From Bacteroidota bacterium (GTDB lineage: Bacteria; Bacteroidota; Bacteroidia; UKL13-3): DNA of 64,000 bases. A program made the position numbers and the translations under genes. Shown one piece after another: positions 8,412 through 17,579 of this stretch; within the stretch, counting starts at the first letter, position 1, and each line of letters starts with the position of its first letter. The notes below the pieces were generated by a model. It made no database searches. It had not been told where the DNA came from and worked only from the letters and a program-made list of their open reading frames with translations. The stretch is from NCBI GenBank assembly GCA_947457395.1, contig CANGVA010000003.1, positions 142,825 through 206,824 of the forward strand, read 5' to 3'.

Positions 8412-9746
8412 ATGAAAGAACGTATAACCATTATCGGAGGCGGATTATCCGGAAGCTTACTGGCCATTTATTTAGCCAAGCGTGGGTTTGAAATCAACCT
8501 CTTTGAGCGCAGACCCGATATGCGCAAGAATAAAGTATCAGCAGGAAGGTCCATAAACCTTGCTCTATCTGTGCGCGGACTCAAGGCGCTTGAGAAAGTA
8601 GGTTTGGATAAGGAAATTATGTCGGATGCCATTCCAATGTATGGGCGCATGATGCACAGTGTAAGTGGGGAATTATCATTTCAACCTTATGGTAAGGAAG
8701 GGCAGGCCATTAATTCTGTTTCACGTGGTCGGTTAAATATGCAACTCCTGGAGTTAGCAGATGCTTTCAGCAATATCAACCTCCATTTTCAGGCAAAGTG
8801 TGTGGATGTAGATATTGAAAATGGTATTGCTAGATTTGAAATGGAAGATGGTTCAATTAAAACCGTACAATCTGACAGAATCATTGGTACCGATGGTGCC
8901 TATGCTGCAACGCGCGGGCGTTTGCAAACCACTGATAGATTTAATTACTCCCAACAATACCTGCATGTGGGCTACAAAGAGTTGTCAATACCGGCCGGTG
9001 AAGGTGGTAAGTTTCTGATGAAGAAAAATGATTTGCATATCTGGCCTCGCGGTGCCTTTATGATGATAGCCCTGCCCAATCCTTCGGGCGATTTTACCTG
9101 CACATTATTTATGCCTTTTGATGGCGAAACAGGTTTCGACCGAATTAAAACTCCGGAAGATGTGATGCAGTTTTTTAATACATATTTTCCCGATGCGGTG
9201 CCGCTTATGCCAACGCTGGTGGAGGATTATTTTAATAACCCTACTTCATCTTTGGTTACAGTTAAATGTTTCCCCTGGGTAAAATCAGACAAGTTAGCTT
9301 TGGCCGGTGATGCCGCTCATGCCATTGTTCCGTTTTTTGGTCAAGGGATGAACTGTTCTTTTGAAGATGTTATGGTGTTGGATGAATGTATTGAGAAGTA
9401 TTATCCCAACTGGACAAAGGTGTTTGCAGAATACCAGCAATTGCGTAAACCCAATGCAGATGCTATTGCCGACCTTGCCATTCAAAATTATTATGAAATG
9501 GCAGATAAAGTAGGCGATAAACATTTCTTGCATAAGAAGTTTATTGAACACGAATTGGCAGAACTTTATCCGGATAAATTTATTTCACAATATGAATTGG
9601 TATCCTTTAGCACCATGCCTTATGCATATGCATTAGCACAAGGAAAGAAAAACGATACGCTACTGGAAAAGATTATTGCAGAAAAAGCGGAGGAAAAGAT
9701 AGCGGACGCGGCATATATGGAACAACTCTGGCATTTAATTGCATAA
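8412..9746 (+). CDS. kmo: Kynurenine 3-monooxygenase
   Basis: A 444-residue FAD-dependent monooxygenase hydroxylating L-kynurenine to 3-hydroxykynurenine with NADPH and oxygen. The N-terminal dinucleotide-binding motif IIGGGLSGSLLAIYL holds the GxGxxG at residues 9-14. KVSAGRSINLALSVRG is typical of KMO, and the second FAD motif LALAGDAAHAIVPFFGQGM lies near residues 295-312. The C-terminus ends in a helical stretch without a clear membrane anchor. It follows kynU closely on the same strand. Tryptophan dioxygenase, formamidase and 3-hydroxyanthranilate dioxygenase are not in this window. Confidence 0.95.
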   Translation: MKERITIIGGGLSGSLLAIYLAKRGFEINLFERRPDMRKNKVSAGRSINLALSVRGLKALEKVGLDKEIMSDAIPMYGRMMHSVSGELSFQPYGKEGQAINSVSRGRLNMQLLELADAFSNINLHFQAKCVDVDIENGIARFEMEDGSIKTVQSDRIIGTDGAYAATRGRLQTTDRFNYSQQYLHVGYKELSIPAGEGGKFLMKKNDLHIWPRGAFMMIALPNPSGDFTCTLFMPFDGETGFDRIKTPEDVMQFFNTYFPDAVPLMPTLVEDYFNNPTSSLVTVKCFPWVKSDKLALAGDAAHAIVPFFGQGMNCSFEDVMVLDECIEKYYPNWTKVFAEYQQLRKPNADAIADLAIQNYYEMADKVGDKHFLHKKFIEHELAELYPDKFISQYELVSFSTMPYAYALAQGKKNDTLLEKIIAEKAEEKIADAAYMEQLWHLIA

Positions 9747-9798
9747 CTATATTAGATCCAACAGGGATGGCATTATGCTAAAACTTACACAAATGGCC

Positions 9799-10254
9799 AT
9801 GAAGAAATTTATTCTGATTATTTTAGTTATATCTGCATTTACTGTTTCAGCGCAACGCAAAAAACCAAAGCACATCAAACAACAAGTGCCTGATAAGACC
9901 TTGATTTTGCAGTTGCTTATTAACCAAAAGAATGCCTGGAACGATGGAAATCTGGAGCAATACATGATGGGTTATTGGAAAAGCGATTCGCTCAGCTTTA
10001 TTGGCAAAAAGGGAATAACCAAAGGCTGGCAGGCTACATTGGATACTTACAAAAAATCATACCCTGATAAGGAGAGCATGGGGCAACTGGAGTATGATAT
10101 CCTTAAAGTTGAAATTGTTTCTCCTACCCATGCCTATGTTGTTGGGAAGTGGAACCTCACCAGAAAAGAGAAAGGCAATATAGGCGGACACTTTAGTTTG
10201 CTGCTTAAAAAGATAGGAAAGCGTTGGGTGATTGTAAGCGATCACAGTAGTTAG
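9799..10254 (+). CDS. Secreted DUF4440/SnoaL-like (NTF2-fold) protein
   Basis: A 151-residue protein with a signal peptide (MKKFILIILVISAFTVSA, cleavage before Gln). The mature part contains NQKNAWNDGNLEQYMMGY and DSLSFIG, followed by strands ending in KKIGKRWVIVSDHSS. This is the pattern of DUF4440/SnoaL-like NTF2-fold proteins, often periplasmic and of unknown ligand. Starts at 9775 or TTG 9739 are also possible; 9799 leaves the cleanest signal peptide. Its TAG at 10252-10254 overlaps the stop of the convergent permease gene, with no spacer. Confidence 0.7.
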   Translation: MKKFILIILVISAFTVSAQRKKPKHIKQQVPDKTLILQLLINQKNAWNDGNLEQYMMGYWKSDSLSFIGKKGITKGWQATLDTYKKSYPDKESMGQLEYDILKVEIVSPTHAYVVGKWNLTRKEKGNIGGHFSLLLKKIGKRWVIVSDHSS

Positions 10255-11951
10255 ATTGCAGCACTATTGTTTAGCTTGCTCTTAAATCTGCCATAAGTTA
10301 GATAAATAATCAGTCCAACTAATAACCAGACAATAAAAGCAGCCCAGTTGGTAAAGTTTAACTGTGCCATCAGATAAAAATTGGTAATCATGCCCAATAC
10401 CGGAATTGCTGAATATCTTTTTATAAAGGACAATATGGCTAATACCACAAACAAGAACCAGAATAACAACATAGGAATATTCATCTGCTCTTTTGCTTGA
10501 TTCAGATTGAGGTCTTCTGCCATTGCGCCCAGTGCAATATAAAAGTATAAACTAACCAGACATAGCAAGGGAACCAGCAAGCGTCCGTTGATATAAGGAA
10601 CCCTAAAGCCAACATGGTATTCATTCTTATGGCTCTCCATTCTAATCACACCTGCGTTTACAATTACAAACGCAAACAAAGTTCCGATGCTTGATAAATC
10701 GGTTACTTCTTTCAGGTTTAAAAACAAAGCAGGCACTGCTACAAATACTCCGGTAACAATGGTAGAGAAAGCGGGCGTTTTAAATTGTTTATGTATGCTA
10801 CTGAAACGTGCAGGTAACAATCCGTCTCTGCTCATGCTCATCCATATTCTGGGTTGTCCGTTTTGAAACACGAGCAAAACACTGGCCATAGCAATTACTG
10901 CACTCACGGCTACAATGCCTTGCATCCATGGCAGGTTAATTAATTCAAAAGCATGTGCCAATGGATCGCCCACACCTAATTCTTTATAACTTACCAATCC
11001 TGTTAAGGTAAGTGCAATTAAAATATACAATACCGTACAAATAGTAAGGGATGCAATCATGGCTTTAGGTAAATCTCTTTTCGGATTTTTGCATTCCTCA
11101 GCAGTTGTAGCCAAGGCATCAAAACCAATGTATGCAAAGAAAACAGAAGCTACACCTTGCAACACACCTGCTAAACCATTAGGTGCAAATGGACTCCAAT
11201 TGCCCGGGTTTACGTAAAAAGCTCCAACAATAATGACAAGAACAATGACAGAAAGCTTGAGAGCCACAAAATAGTTGCCTACTGTTTTGGTTTCATGCAC
11301 ACCACGATAAATCAATGCAGTAATAGCAAAAACAACAGCCAGTGCGGGTAAATCACAAATCAGTTTCATGCCAAAAATTTCAGGCGCTTGTTGCCAGGCC
11401 AGCATTTGTTGTTGTAAGATTTGAGTAAGTGTTTCTCCATTTCCAAGCATAGCAGTGGCTTCGGCAAAACCATTTTTGGCACTTAAATAGTCCATGGTTA
11501 AAAATTCCGGTATATGCAAACCAATGCCTTCCATTAATCCTGTAAAATAATCACTCCATGAAATGGCTACTACAATATTTCCTATGGCATACTCTACAAT
11601 TAGTGCCCAGCCAATAATCCATGCGGTGAGTTCTCCAAACGCAGCATAAGCATAAGTATACGCACTACCTGAAATAGGAATACTGGAAGCAAACTCGGCA
11701 TAACTCATGGCTGAGAAAGAGCAGGCAATGGCTATAAAAATAAATAAGAGAATAACTGCGGGTCCGCCTGCGGCACTGGCATTTCCAATGGTGCTAAAAA
11801 TTCCTGCACCAATAATGGCTGCTATACCAAGTGAGGTAATATCACGTAGTGAGAGTGTTTTTTTGAGTGTATGCTCGCCTTGATCCAATGAATCTGCTTC
11901 TGCAGCAATTTGTGCAATGGATTTTTTTCTGAAAAAATTTGAATAGCCCAC
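10251..11951 (-). CDS. APC-superfamily amino acid permease (CAT-like)
   Basis: A 566-residue inner-membrane transporter with at least twelve predicted hydrophobic segments. The N-terminal motif LGIAAIIGAGIFSTIG is the first-helix signature of the amino acid-polyamine-organocation superfamily. The AEFASSIPISGSAYTYAYA segment and the FFAYIGFDALATTAEE segment fit the cationic amino acid transporter (YfnA/CAT) branch. Substrate is not determined. Translation appears to start at GTG 11951, since no ATG is close. The gene stands alone; its stop overlaps that of the convergent DUF4440-like gene. Confidence 0.9.
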   Translation of the reverse strand: MGYSNFFRKKSIAQIAAEADSLDQGEHTLKKTLSLRDITSLGIAAIIGAGIFSTIGNASAAGGPAVILLFIFIAIACSFSAMSYAEFASSIPISGSAYTYAYAAFGELTAWIIGWALIVEYAIGNIVVAISWSDYFTGLMEGIGLHIPEFLTMDYLSAKNGFAEATAMLGNGETLTQILQQQMLAWQQAPEIFGMKLICDLPALAVVFAITALIYRGVHETKTVGNYFVALKLSVIVLVIIVGAFYVNPGNWSPFAPNGLAGVLQGVASVFFAYIGFDALATTAEECKNPKRDLPKAMIASLTICTVLYILIALTLTGLVSYKELGVGDPLAHAFELINLPWMQGIVAVSAVIAMASVLLVFQNGQPRIWMSMSRDGLLPARFSSIHKQFKTPAFSTIVTGVFVAVPALFLNLKEVTDLSSIGTLFAFVIVNAGVIRMESHKNEYHVGFRVPYINGRLLVPLLCLVSLYFYIALGAMAEDLNLNQAKEQMNIPMLLFWFLFVVLAILSFIKRYSAIPVLGMITNFYLMAQLNFTNWAAFIVWLLVGLIIYLTYGRFKSKLNNSAAI

Positions 11952-12008
11952 AATAAGGATTGCTTAAAGAAGCAATATAAAGTTTTAGTCTGAATTACCC
12001 GTTCCCGG

Positions 12009-12140
12009 CTATTTCTTGAGCGCATGTTTGCAATTGCCTGAATCACAAGCATGGCCTTTGCTGCTGCGTATCATATTTTTAATTAGAAATACGGCTGCAG
12101 CTGCTATCATAATCCCAACTATAATTAGTTGTATATTCAT
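12009..12140 (-). CDS. Small FeoB-associated-like Cys-containing membrane protein
   Basis: A 43-residue peptide with one N-terminal membrane segment (IQLIIVGIMIAAAAVFLIK) and a short tail GHACDSGNCKHALKK with two Cys and two His residues. This layout resembles the FeoB-associated Cys-rich membrane proteins of Bacteroidota, which usually lie beside feoB. Here there is no feoB; the gene begins 9 bases after the methyltransferase stop on the same strand, so they may be co-transcribed. The tail has fewer cysteines than is typical. A metal-binding role is inference only. Confidence 0.5.
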   Translation of the reverse strand: MNIQLIIVGIMIAAAAVFLIKNMIRSSKGHACDSGNCKHALKK

Positions 12141-12149
12141 GCAAGTACT

Positions 12150-13157
12150 TTAATTAGCGGAAGACATTTCAAGTTTTCTGGGCTGATATTTGGCAGCCAT
12201 TTCAGCAATGGCTTTGATGTGCTCAGGCGTGGTACCACAGCATCCGCCTAAAATATTTACCAAACCCTCTTTACAAAATTCTTCAACCTGGCGGGTCATA
12301 AACTCGGGACTCTCATCATATTGTCCCATTTCATTTGGCAACCCGGCATTGGGATAGGCACTCACGTAGAAAGGAGCGGTATTGGCCAGTACCTGCAGGT
12401 AAGGTCTGAGTGCATTAGCACCCAGGGCACAATTTAAACCAATGCTTAACAAAGGCACATGGCGAAGTGAAGTAAGGAAGGCTTCAGTGGTTTGACCACT
12501 TAAAGTTCTGCCTGATGCATCCGTAATGGTACCGGAAATCATGATGGGATAGGTTTTACCCATTTCTTCAAATAATTCCTGTGCGGCATACAATGCAGCT
12601 TTTGCATTTAATGTATCAGTGATGGTTTCAATCAATAGTAAATCAGCGCCACCCGCTATCAGTCCTTTAATTTGCCATTTAAAAGCATGTGCAAGTTCAT
12701 CAAACGTAATGGCGCGATAACCCGGATTATTTACATCGGGCGACATGGATGAAAGTTTGGTGGTAGGCCCCATGGAGCCTGCTACGAACCTTGGCTTATC
12801 AGGATTTTTTGCCGTGTATGCATCGGCTACTTCTCGCGCAATTTTAGCCGACTCGTAATTAATCTTCCAAACCCAGTCTTCTCCTAAATGATAATCAGCT
12901 TGTGCAACGGTAGTACCGCTAAAGGTATTGGTTTCAATAATATCTGCACCCGCATCAAAGTATTGTGCATGTATGGCTTTAATTATATCAGGACGGGTTA
13001 TAGAAAGCAAATCGTTATTCCCTTTTAATGGATGCGGATGGTTTTTCAGTTCTTCGTTTCTGAAGTCGTTTTCATCCAGTTTATAACGTTGTATCATGGT
13101 ACCCATGGCCCCATCTAAAATCAAAATTCGCTTATTTAACAGGTCTTTAATATTCAT
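12150..13157 (-). CDS. Homocysteine S-methyltransferase domain protein (split MetH N-terminal type)
   Basis: A 335-residue protein matching the homocysteine-binding barrel of cobalamin-dependent methionine synthase. Motifs are [13 protein letters not shown] near the N-terminus, [24 protein letters not shown], a zinc-ligand Cys in LNCALG near residue 243 and a [10 protein letters not shown] pair near residue 304. It lacks the folate, cobalamin and activation domains. Bacteroidota often encode MetH as two polypeptides, and this would be the N-terminal one; the partner is not beside it. ATG 13157 (MNIKDLL) is preferred because the extension to 13250 shows no conserved sequence. Confidence 0.88.
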   Translation of the reverse strand: MNIKDLLNKRILILDGAMGTMIQRYKLDENDFRNEELKNHPHPLKGNNDLLSITRPDIIKAIHAQYFDAGADIIETNTFSGTTVAQADYHLGEDWVWKINYESAKIAREVADAYTAKNPDKPRFVAGSMGPTTKLSSMSPDVNNPGYRAITFDELAHAFKWQIKGLIAGGADLLLIETITDTLNAKAALYAAQELFEEMGKTYPIMISGTITDASGRTLSGQTTEAFLTSLRHVPLLSIGLNCALGANALRPYLQVLANTAPFYVSAYPNAGLPNEMGQYDESPEFMTRQVEEFCKEGLVNILGGCCGTTPEHIKAIAEMAAKYQPRKLEMSSAN

Positions 13158-13489
13158 ATATCTACTGTAAAAGTATTCAAAATTAAGAGCTAAACACGGT
13201 ATACCCAAATAATATATATGCTTTAACGCAGGAGCTCTTGTATTAGTCATCTATTCCTGCCATTCAAGTTTGCAACCTCACACAATTAATACAGCTTTTT
13301 CGGCATATTCATTAGGTGTTATGTTTTAACTGTAATAATATTATTTCATGATTTTATGCCCTGTAGTACCTGTAATCACTCAATTTATGCTGTTTTCAGA
13401 CAGAAGTAAAAAGCCCATAATTAGCTGTAATAGTGACTATATGAAATGTTTAGCCTACCTTTGTCGCTCATTTTAATAAATAACGTACA
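13158..13489. other. Gene-free interval between divergent genes
   Basis: This 332-base AT-rich gap separates the divergent methyltransferase and helicase genes and should hold both promoters. I see a TACCTTTG box near the helicase but no riboswitch-like fold, tRNA or repeat. A minus-strand frame extends the methyltransferase to 13250, but it looks non-coding. Confidence 0.6.
13456..13463 (+). promoter_or_regulatory. Possible -7 promoter box of the helicase gene
   Basis: TACCTTTG matches the Bacteroidota -7 consensus TAnnTTTG and lies 26 bases upstream of the TTG start codon. No good -33 TTTG is found at the expected distance, so the call is weak. Confidence 0.3.
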
Positions 13490-15271
13490 TTGACAACTTT
13501 TAACGATCTGGGCTTAGACGCGTCCGTTCTAAGCGCCATCTCGGAACTGGGATTTGTGAATCCCACGCCTATTCAGGAAAAGTCCATTCCTGTTTTTTTA
13601 GAAACTGAAAGAGACATTTTAGGATTAGCACAAACCGGTACCGGAAAAACAGCAGCATTTGGCTTACCCCTTTTGCAGCTAACGGATTTCAGTGCAAAAA
13701 GCACACAAACTTTAATTATTTGCCCAACACGCGAGCTGTGTATGCAAATCTCTCGCGACCTAACCAATTACAGCAAACACATGAAAAATGTGCGTGTTGT
13801 CTCGGTTTATGGTGGTGCAAGTATTTCGCATCAGATTGATGAACTACGAAGAGGAGCGCACATTGTAGTGGCCACACCCGGCAGACTAATGGATTTGATG
13901 GAACGCAAAGCGGTTAACATCAAGAGCATTAAATATGTGGTGCTTGATGAGGCAGATGAAATGCTGAACATGGGTTTTAGAGAGGATATTGAAAACATTC
14001 TGTCTGTTACACCTGACACCAAACGTGTTTGCTTGTTCAGTGCTACCATGCCGAAAGAAATCAGACAAATTGCCGATAGGTATATGAATGATCCGGTAGA
14101 GGTTTCAGTTGGTAAAGCCAATTCTTCTAACGTAAACATTGCTCATGAATACGCAGTGGTGCATGCCAAAGATAAGTATGCTGCCATGAAGCGGGTGTTG
14201 GATTATACCAGCGAGCATTTCTATGGAATTATTTTTTGTACGACCAAGCATGAAACGCAGGAAATTAGCGATAAGTTGATACGTGATGGTTACAATGCCG
14301 ATTGCCTTCATGGTGATTTAAGTCAAAGTCAGCGTGAGAAGGTAATGAATCGCTTTCGTCATCATGCCATTAAAATTTTATTGGCAACGGATGTGGCTGC
14401 GCGTGGTATTGATGTAAGCGGATTAACACACGTTATACACTATCACCTGCCTGATGATATTGAGAACTATACACACCGAAGCGGACGTACAGCCCGTGCC
14501 GGTAAAACGGGCACCTCACTTACACTGCTTAATGTAAGAGAATTTTACAGACTTCGTGAAATTGAAAAATTAGCTAATATTAAATTTAAACGTGTCCTTA
14601 TTCCATCAGCAATGGAAGTACGTGACAAAAAATTACTGGCTTTTATTGATACCATTAATTCAACGGAAATCGAAGAAACATTTTTTGATGATGTGGTAGA
14701 GAAGCACCTGAAGCCATTATTGCTTTTAGATAAGGAAGAAGTATTAAAGAAAATGCTTAGCCTGGAGTTAAGACGTTTTAGTGCTGAGTATATGAATGGA
14801 CCTGATTTAAATGTGGGTGAGAAAGATTCAGGTAAAGCTGAAGGTGAAGCAAGGGGCAGGGGCTCACGATTATTTGTGAGCATCGGTTCAAAAGATGGTT
14901 TAAACACGGGATCAATGAAAGACTTGGTATTGAGTCTTACAGGAATTAGTGGAAAGCAATTGCTGCGCATTGATGTTAAGGGTGTATACTCTTTTATCAA
15001 TGTTGAGCCCGAAGTTGTGGAGCAGGTAACCAAAGGTTTGCATGGAAGCAACTATCGCGGAAGAACAGTGAGGGTAGAAGTTTCCGGTGAGCAAGAAAGA
15101 AGTTTTTCTAAAGGCAGAAGCGGAGACGATGGAAGATATGGTCGCAGAAGAAGTGAAGGTGGCAGAAGCCGTGAAGGCGGAAGCAGAGGTGGAGAGAGAG
15201 GAAGCGACAGAGCAGGCCGTTCATTTGGCGGAAGAAAGGAAAGAAGTGGATATTCACGTAGAAGAGACTAA
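13490..15271 (+). CDS. DEAD-box RNA helicase with DbpA-type RNA-binding domain
   Basis: A 593-residue ATP-dependent RNA helicase, likely in ribosome assembly or cold adaptation. All core motifs are visible: Q motif (NPTPIQEKSIP), motif I AQTGTGKT near 47-54, PTRELCMQI, DEAD near 153, SAT, ATDVAARGID and HRSGRTARAG. After about residue 460 comes a DbpA-like RNA-binding domain (RLFVSIGSKDGLN to FINVEPEVVEQV), then a Gly/Arg/Ser-rich basic tail from about 540. The start is TTG at 13490: an in-frame TAA lies at 13481-13483 and no earlier ATG exists. A strong terminator follows. Confidence 0.93.
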   Translation: MTTFNDLGLDASVLSAISELGFVNPTPIQEKSIPVFLETERDILGLAQTGTGKTAAFGLPLLQLTDFSAKSTQTLIICPTRELCMQISRDLTNYSKHMKNVRVVSVYGGASISHQIDELRRGAHIVVATPGRLMDLMERKAVNIKSIKYVVLDEADEMLNMGFREDIENILSVTPDTKRVCLFSATMPKEIRQIADRYMNDPVEVSVGKANSSNVNIAHEYAVVHAKDKYAAMKRVLDYTSEHFYGIIFCTTKHETQEISDKLIRDGYNADCLHGDLSQSQREKVMNRFRHHAIKILLATDVAARGIDVSGLTHVIHYHLPDDIENYTHRSGRTARAGKTGTSLTLLNVREFYRLREIEKLANIKFKRVLIPSAMEVRDKKLLAFIDTINSTEIEETFFDDVVEKHLKPLLLLDKEEVLKKMLSLELRRFSAEYMNGPDLNVGEKDSGKAEGEARGRGSRLFVSIGSKDGLNTGSMKDLVLSLTGISGKQLLRIDVKGVYSFINVEPEVVEQVTKGLHGSNYRGRTVRVEVSGEQERSFSKGRSGDDGRYGRRRSEGGRSREGGSRGGERGSDRAGRSFGGRKERSGYSRRRD

Positions 15272-15290
15272 TAACTGCATTTAAATAAAA

Positions 15291-15318
15291 AAAACCCGGC
15301 ATGCCGGGTTTTTTTTAT
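15291..15318. terminator. Bidirectional rho-independent terminator
   Basis: A perfect palindrome from 15291 to 15312, with a GC core CCCGGC/GCCGGG flanked by A and T runs. It serves the helicase gene and the convergent HU gene. Confidence 0.92.
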
Positions 15319-15336
15319 TTACAATATGTAATCAGC

Positions 15337-15609
15337 TTATTTGATTTTACCTTGTAAACCGGCACCTGCTTTAAATTTAACAACTTTCTTAGCAGGGATG
15401 TTAATTACTTTACCTGTTTGTGGGTTACGGCCTTTGCGAGCAGCACGCTTAGTTACTGAGAAAGTTCCGAATCCAACAAGGATTAATTTGTCGCCTTTTT
15501 TCAAAGCTGTTTGTGTACCTGTCATGAAAGCATCTAATGCAGCTGCAGCTTGTACTTTTGTGATACCGGCATCTCCGGCCATTTTGTCGATTAAATCTGA
15601 CTTGTTCAT
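15337..15609 (-). CDS. HU family DNA-binding protein
   Basis: A 90-residue nucleoid protein. MNKSDLIDKMAGDAGITKVQ begins the helical dimerisation part, and the signature VGFGTFSVTKRAARKGRNPQ leads into the beta-arm with KVINIPAKKVVKFKAG. Length and sequence are standard for HU, which bends and compacts DNA non-specifically as a dimer. The gene is monocistronic, with a good promoter candidate upstream and a shared terminator downstream. Confidence 0.95.
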   Translation of the reverse strand: MNKSDLIDKMAGDAGITKVQAAAALDAFMTGTQTALKKGDKLILVGFGTFSVTKRAARKGRNPQTGKVINIPAKKVVKFKAGAGLQGKIK

Positions 15610-15645
15610 AATGTTAAAAATTTATTTAGGGTTGTTTTACACTAA

Positions 15646-15676
15646 CAAACTTATAAAACTGATTGAACAAATCAAG
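15646..15676 (-). promoter_or_regulatory. Promoter candidate of the HU gene
   Basis: On the minus strand a TAAGTTTG box (15653-15646) matches the Bacteroidota -7 consensus TAnnTTTG. A CTTG element (15676-15673) lies 19 bases upstream, about where the -33 TTTG is expected. The predicted leader to the HU start at 15609 is about 30 bases. Confidence 0.55.
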
Positions 15677-15764
15677 CTACAGCAAGGCTTTGAGCCACTT
15701 TTTAACTAAATAGATTTTCACAGGTTTTCAACATTAACAGGGCTTTGGGCCTTTTCGGGGCATA

Positions 15765-16301
15765 TTAATCTGCTCGGTTTAGCAGCTGTAACGCTTGTGT
15801 AGCAACGGTTTGTAAGTTATTTACGGGCACTTTAATTTTTAGCTTAGCCTGGTTGTAGCAATGTTTACGGGCTTCAAGCAAATGGATTATATATTGTAAG
15901 CGCTCTTGCGGATTTTTTCCATCAAACAAAGGCCGCCTGCCTTCACCTGCAACAATTCGGTCTGCCAGTAATTGTGGCATTGCCTCTAAATAAATGGTTA
16001 ATCCATGCGCATTCATCCATTCCATTTGGTTAAAAAAACATGGTGTACCACCACCTGTAGCAATGATAGCTGAATGTTTAAATTTAGTTTGAAGCAAACA
16101 GTCGTGTTCTACTTGTCTGAAATATGTTTCGCCTTTGCTTTCAAAAATTTCCGGTATGGTTAATTGTACTTCTGCTTCAATTCTTGCATCTAAATCAATA
16201 AATGCATAGCCCAAAGCATTTGCAAGTTTTTTACCAAAAGTGGTCTTACCTGCACCCGGCATGCCAACAAGGTAAATTTTTTTTACAGACGTTCCCGGCA
16301 T
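15765..16301 (-). CDS. aroK: Shikimate kinase
   Basis: A 178-residue P-loop kinase phosphorylating shikimate at O-3 in aromatic amino acid synthesis. The Walker A motif GMPGAGKTT lies at residues 13-21, followed by FIDLDARIE with the substrate-binding Asp, FRQVEHDCL with the shikimate-binding Arg, and IATGGGTPCF with the Gly-rich loop. The lid region has GRRPLF. The gene starts 5 bases after the DoxX-like gene, so it is in the same transcript. The stretch between its stop and the HU promoter (15677-15764) holds no obvious gene. Confidence 0.93.
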   Translation of the reverse strand: MPGTSVKKIYLVGMPGAGKTTFGKKLANALGYAFIDLDARIEAEVQLTIPEIFESKGETYFRQVEHDCLLQTKFKHSAIIATGGGTPCFFNQMEWMNAHGLTIYLEAMPQLLADRIVAGEGRRPLFDGKNPQERLQYIIHLLEARKHCYNQAKLKIKVPVNNLQTVATQALQLLNRAD

Positions 16302-16306
16302 CTGTT

Positions 16307-17425
16307 TTATTTCATGTATTTTTTTACTGTTTCAAACGATGGAAAATTATATGCACTCCATTTTTTAATTACAGTATTTCCTTTTAATAAAATTAATCCG
16401 GGATTTGCACGCACCATTGATTTGATAGGTGTGGCATCCATTAAATAATATGAAAACGCCAATTGGTGTTCATGTCTGTAAACCTCTACTTCCTCAGGTG
16501 CAGTTGCACTCAGTGCCCAAAACGTCAAACCACTTTTTTGCCAGTTATCAGCAAGTGCAGCAATTTGCGATTCGATGCCTTTTCTACCCTCAAATACACT
16601 CTTCTGTACCAGAATTAACTTGTAGTTTTGTTTATCGGCAAGCAAAGAATCGGTATAATCGATGCCTGCATCATTATATAATTTAAAATCAAAAATGGCA
16701 GGCTTGTACCCTTCTTTAATCAGTTTATCTTTTCGGTCAATAAATTTATAATTTTCTAAATCTGCCGGTAAATTATTTGCTGTAAATTCAAATGGCTGAC
16801 CGCCTTTTTCATAAATAAAAATCATTTCATATTCGTCTCTTGGGGCTCCTTCCGGTATTTCCATGAGCTTACCAATATCATTGCCCACCTTGTATGGAAG
16901 AAAATCTATTTTGGGCAGGAACATAAAAGTATAGATGGTGAAGAAGGTTGTAACAAGCAGGGAAATAAACATGCCTATATGGCAAATGGTTCTGTTAAAT
17001 ATGGGTTTAATAAAGCTGTGTCCGATGAATATGATGCCTATAAATACAAGCAGCACCAAATCCTTAATAAATGACTGAAATGGTTTTAGTTTAATGGCAT
17101 CACCAAAACATCCGCAATCTGTAACCTTATTGGTTATGGCAGAATAGCCGGTGAGTAAGGTGAAGAAAATGATCATGAGTAATAATAGCCATGCATTTAA
17201 ACGCGCATACGTACCCACAAGCAAAACTACGCCTACCATAATTTCGAAAATGCAAATAAACATGGCTATCGGCACGGCATAATGGGCGAAGAAAGGCATG
17301 TGAAACACTTCAAAATACTCTTCCAGTTTATAGGAAAATCCTATGGTATCATTGGCCTTAATAAAACCGGAGATAATAAAAAGCACACCAACAAGTATGC
17401 GACTCAACTGTACAAGAATATTCAT
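16307..17425 (-). CDS. DoxX/MauE-like membrane protein (BT_3928 family)
   Basis: A 372-residue protein with an N-terminal four-helix DoxX/MauE-like membrane domain (about residues 1-160) and a soluble C-terminal part resembling a thioredoxin-like fold without a CxxC. The membrane domain starts RILVGVLFIISGFIKANDT and carries DCGCFGDAI, a MauE-like Cys pair after the third helix. The full architecture resembles the Bacteroidota BT_3928 family, usually near DUF1599 as here. A redox or quinone-linked role is inferred from MauE/DoxX and is unproven. Confidence 0.8.
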   Translation of the reverse strand: MNILVQLSRILVGVLFIISGFIKANDTIGFSYKLEEYFEVFHMPFFAHYAVPIAMFICIFEIMVGVVLLVGTYARLNAWLLLLMIIFFTLLTGYSAITNKVTDCGCFGDAIKLKPFQSFIKDLVLLVFIGIIFIGHSFIKPIFNRTICHIGMFISLLVTTFFTIYTFMFLPKIDFLPYKVGNDIGKLMEIPEGAPRDEYEMIFIYEKGGQPFEFTANNLPADLENYKFIDRKDKLIKEGYKPAIFDFKLYNDAGIDYTDSLLADKQNYKLILVQKSVFEGRKGIESQIAALADNWQKSGLTFWALSATAPEEVEVYRHEHQLAFSYYLMDATPIKSMVRANPGLILLKGNTVIKKWSAYNFPSFETVKKYMK

Positions 17426-17579
17426 GGTTTATCTGATTAAAACATTTTTGTAAACGAAGCAGCTCTCTTAATTATTTCTTTATGCATTATTAGTAACCTG
17501 CGTTTAAGTTAAAAGTTTTTTCCACTCATATTTTTGATTTTCGAGGTTTTTAATCAGCATTTAAACTCGTTACCCCCTC

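Noticed and set aside
13158-13250. N-terminal extension of the methyltransferase
   Set aside because: The extra 31 residues are unlike the family N-terminus, which begins at MNIKDLL, and the region is AT-rich intergenic in character.
14545-15051. Minus-strand open frame of 168 codons opposite the helicase
   Set aside because: It lies over the conserved helicase and RNA-binding domain and has no family features.
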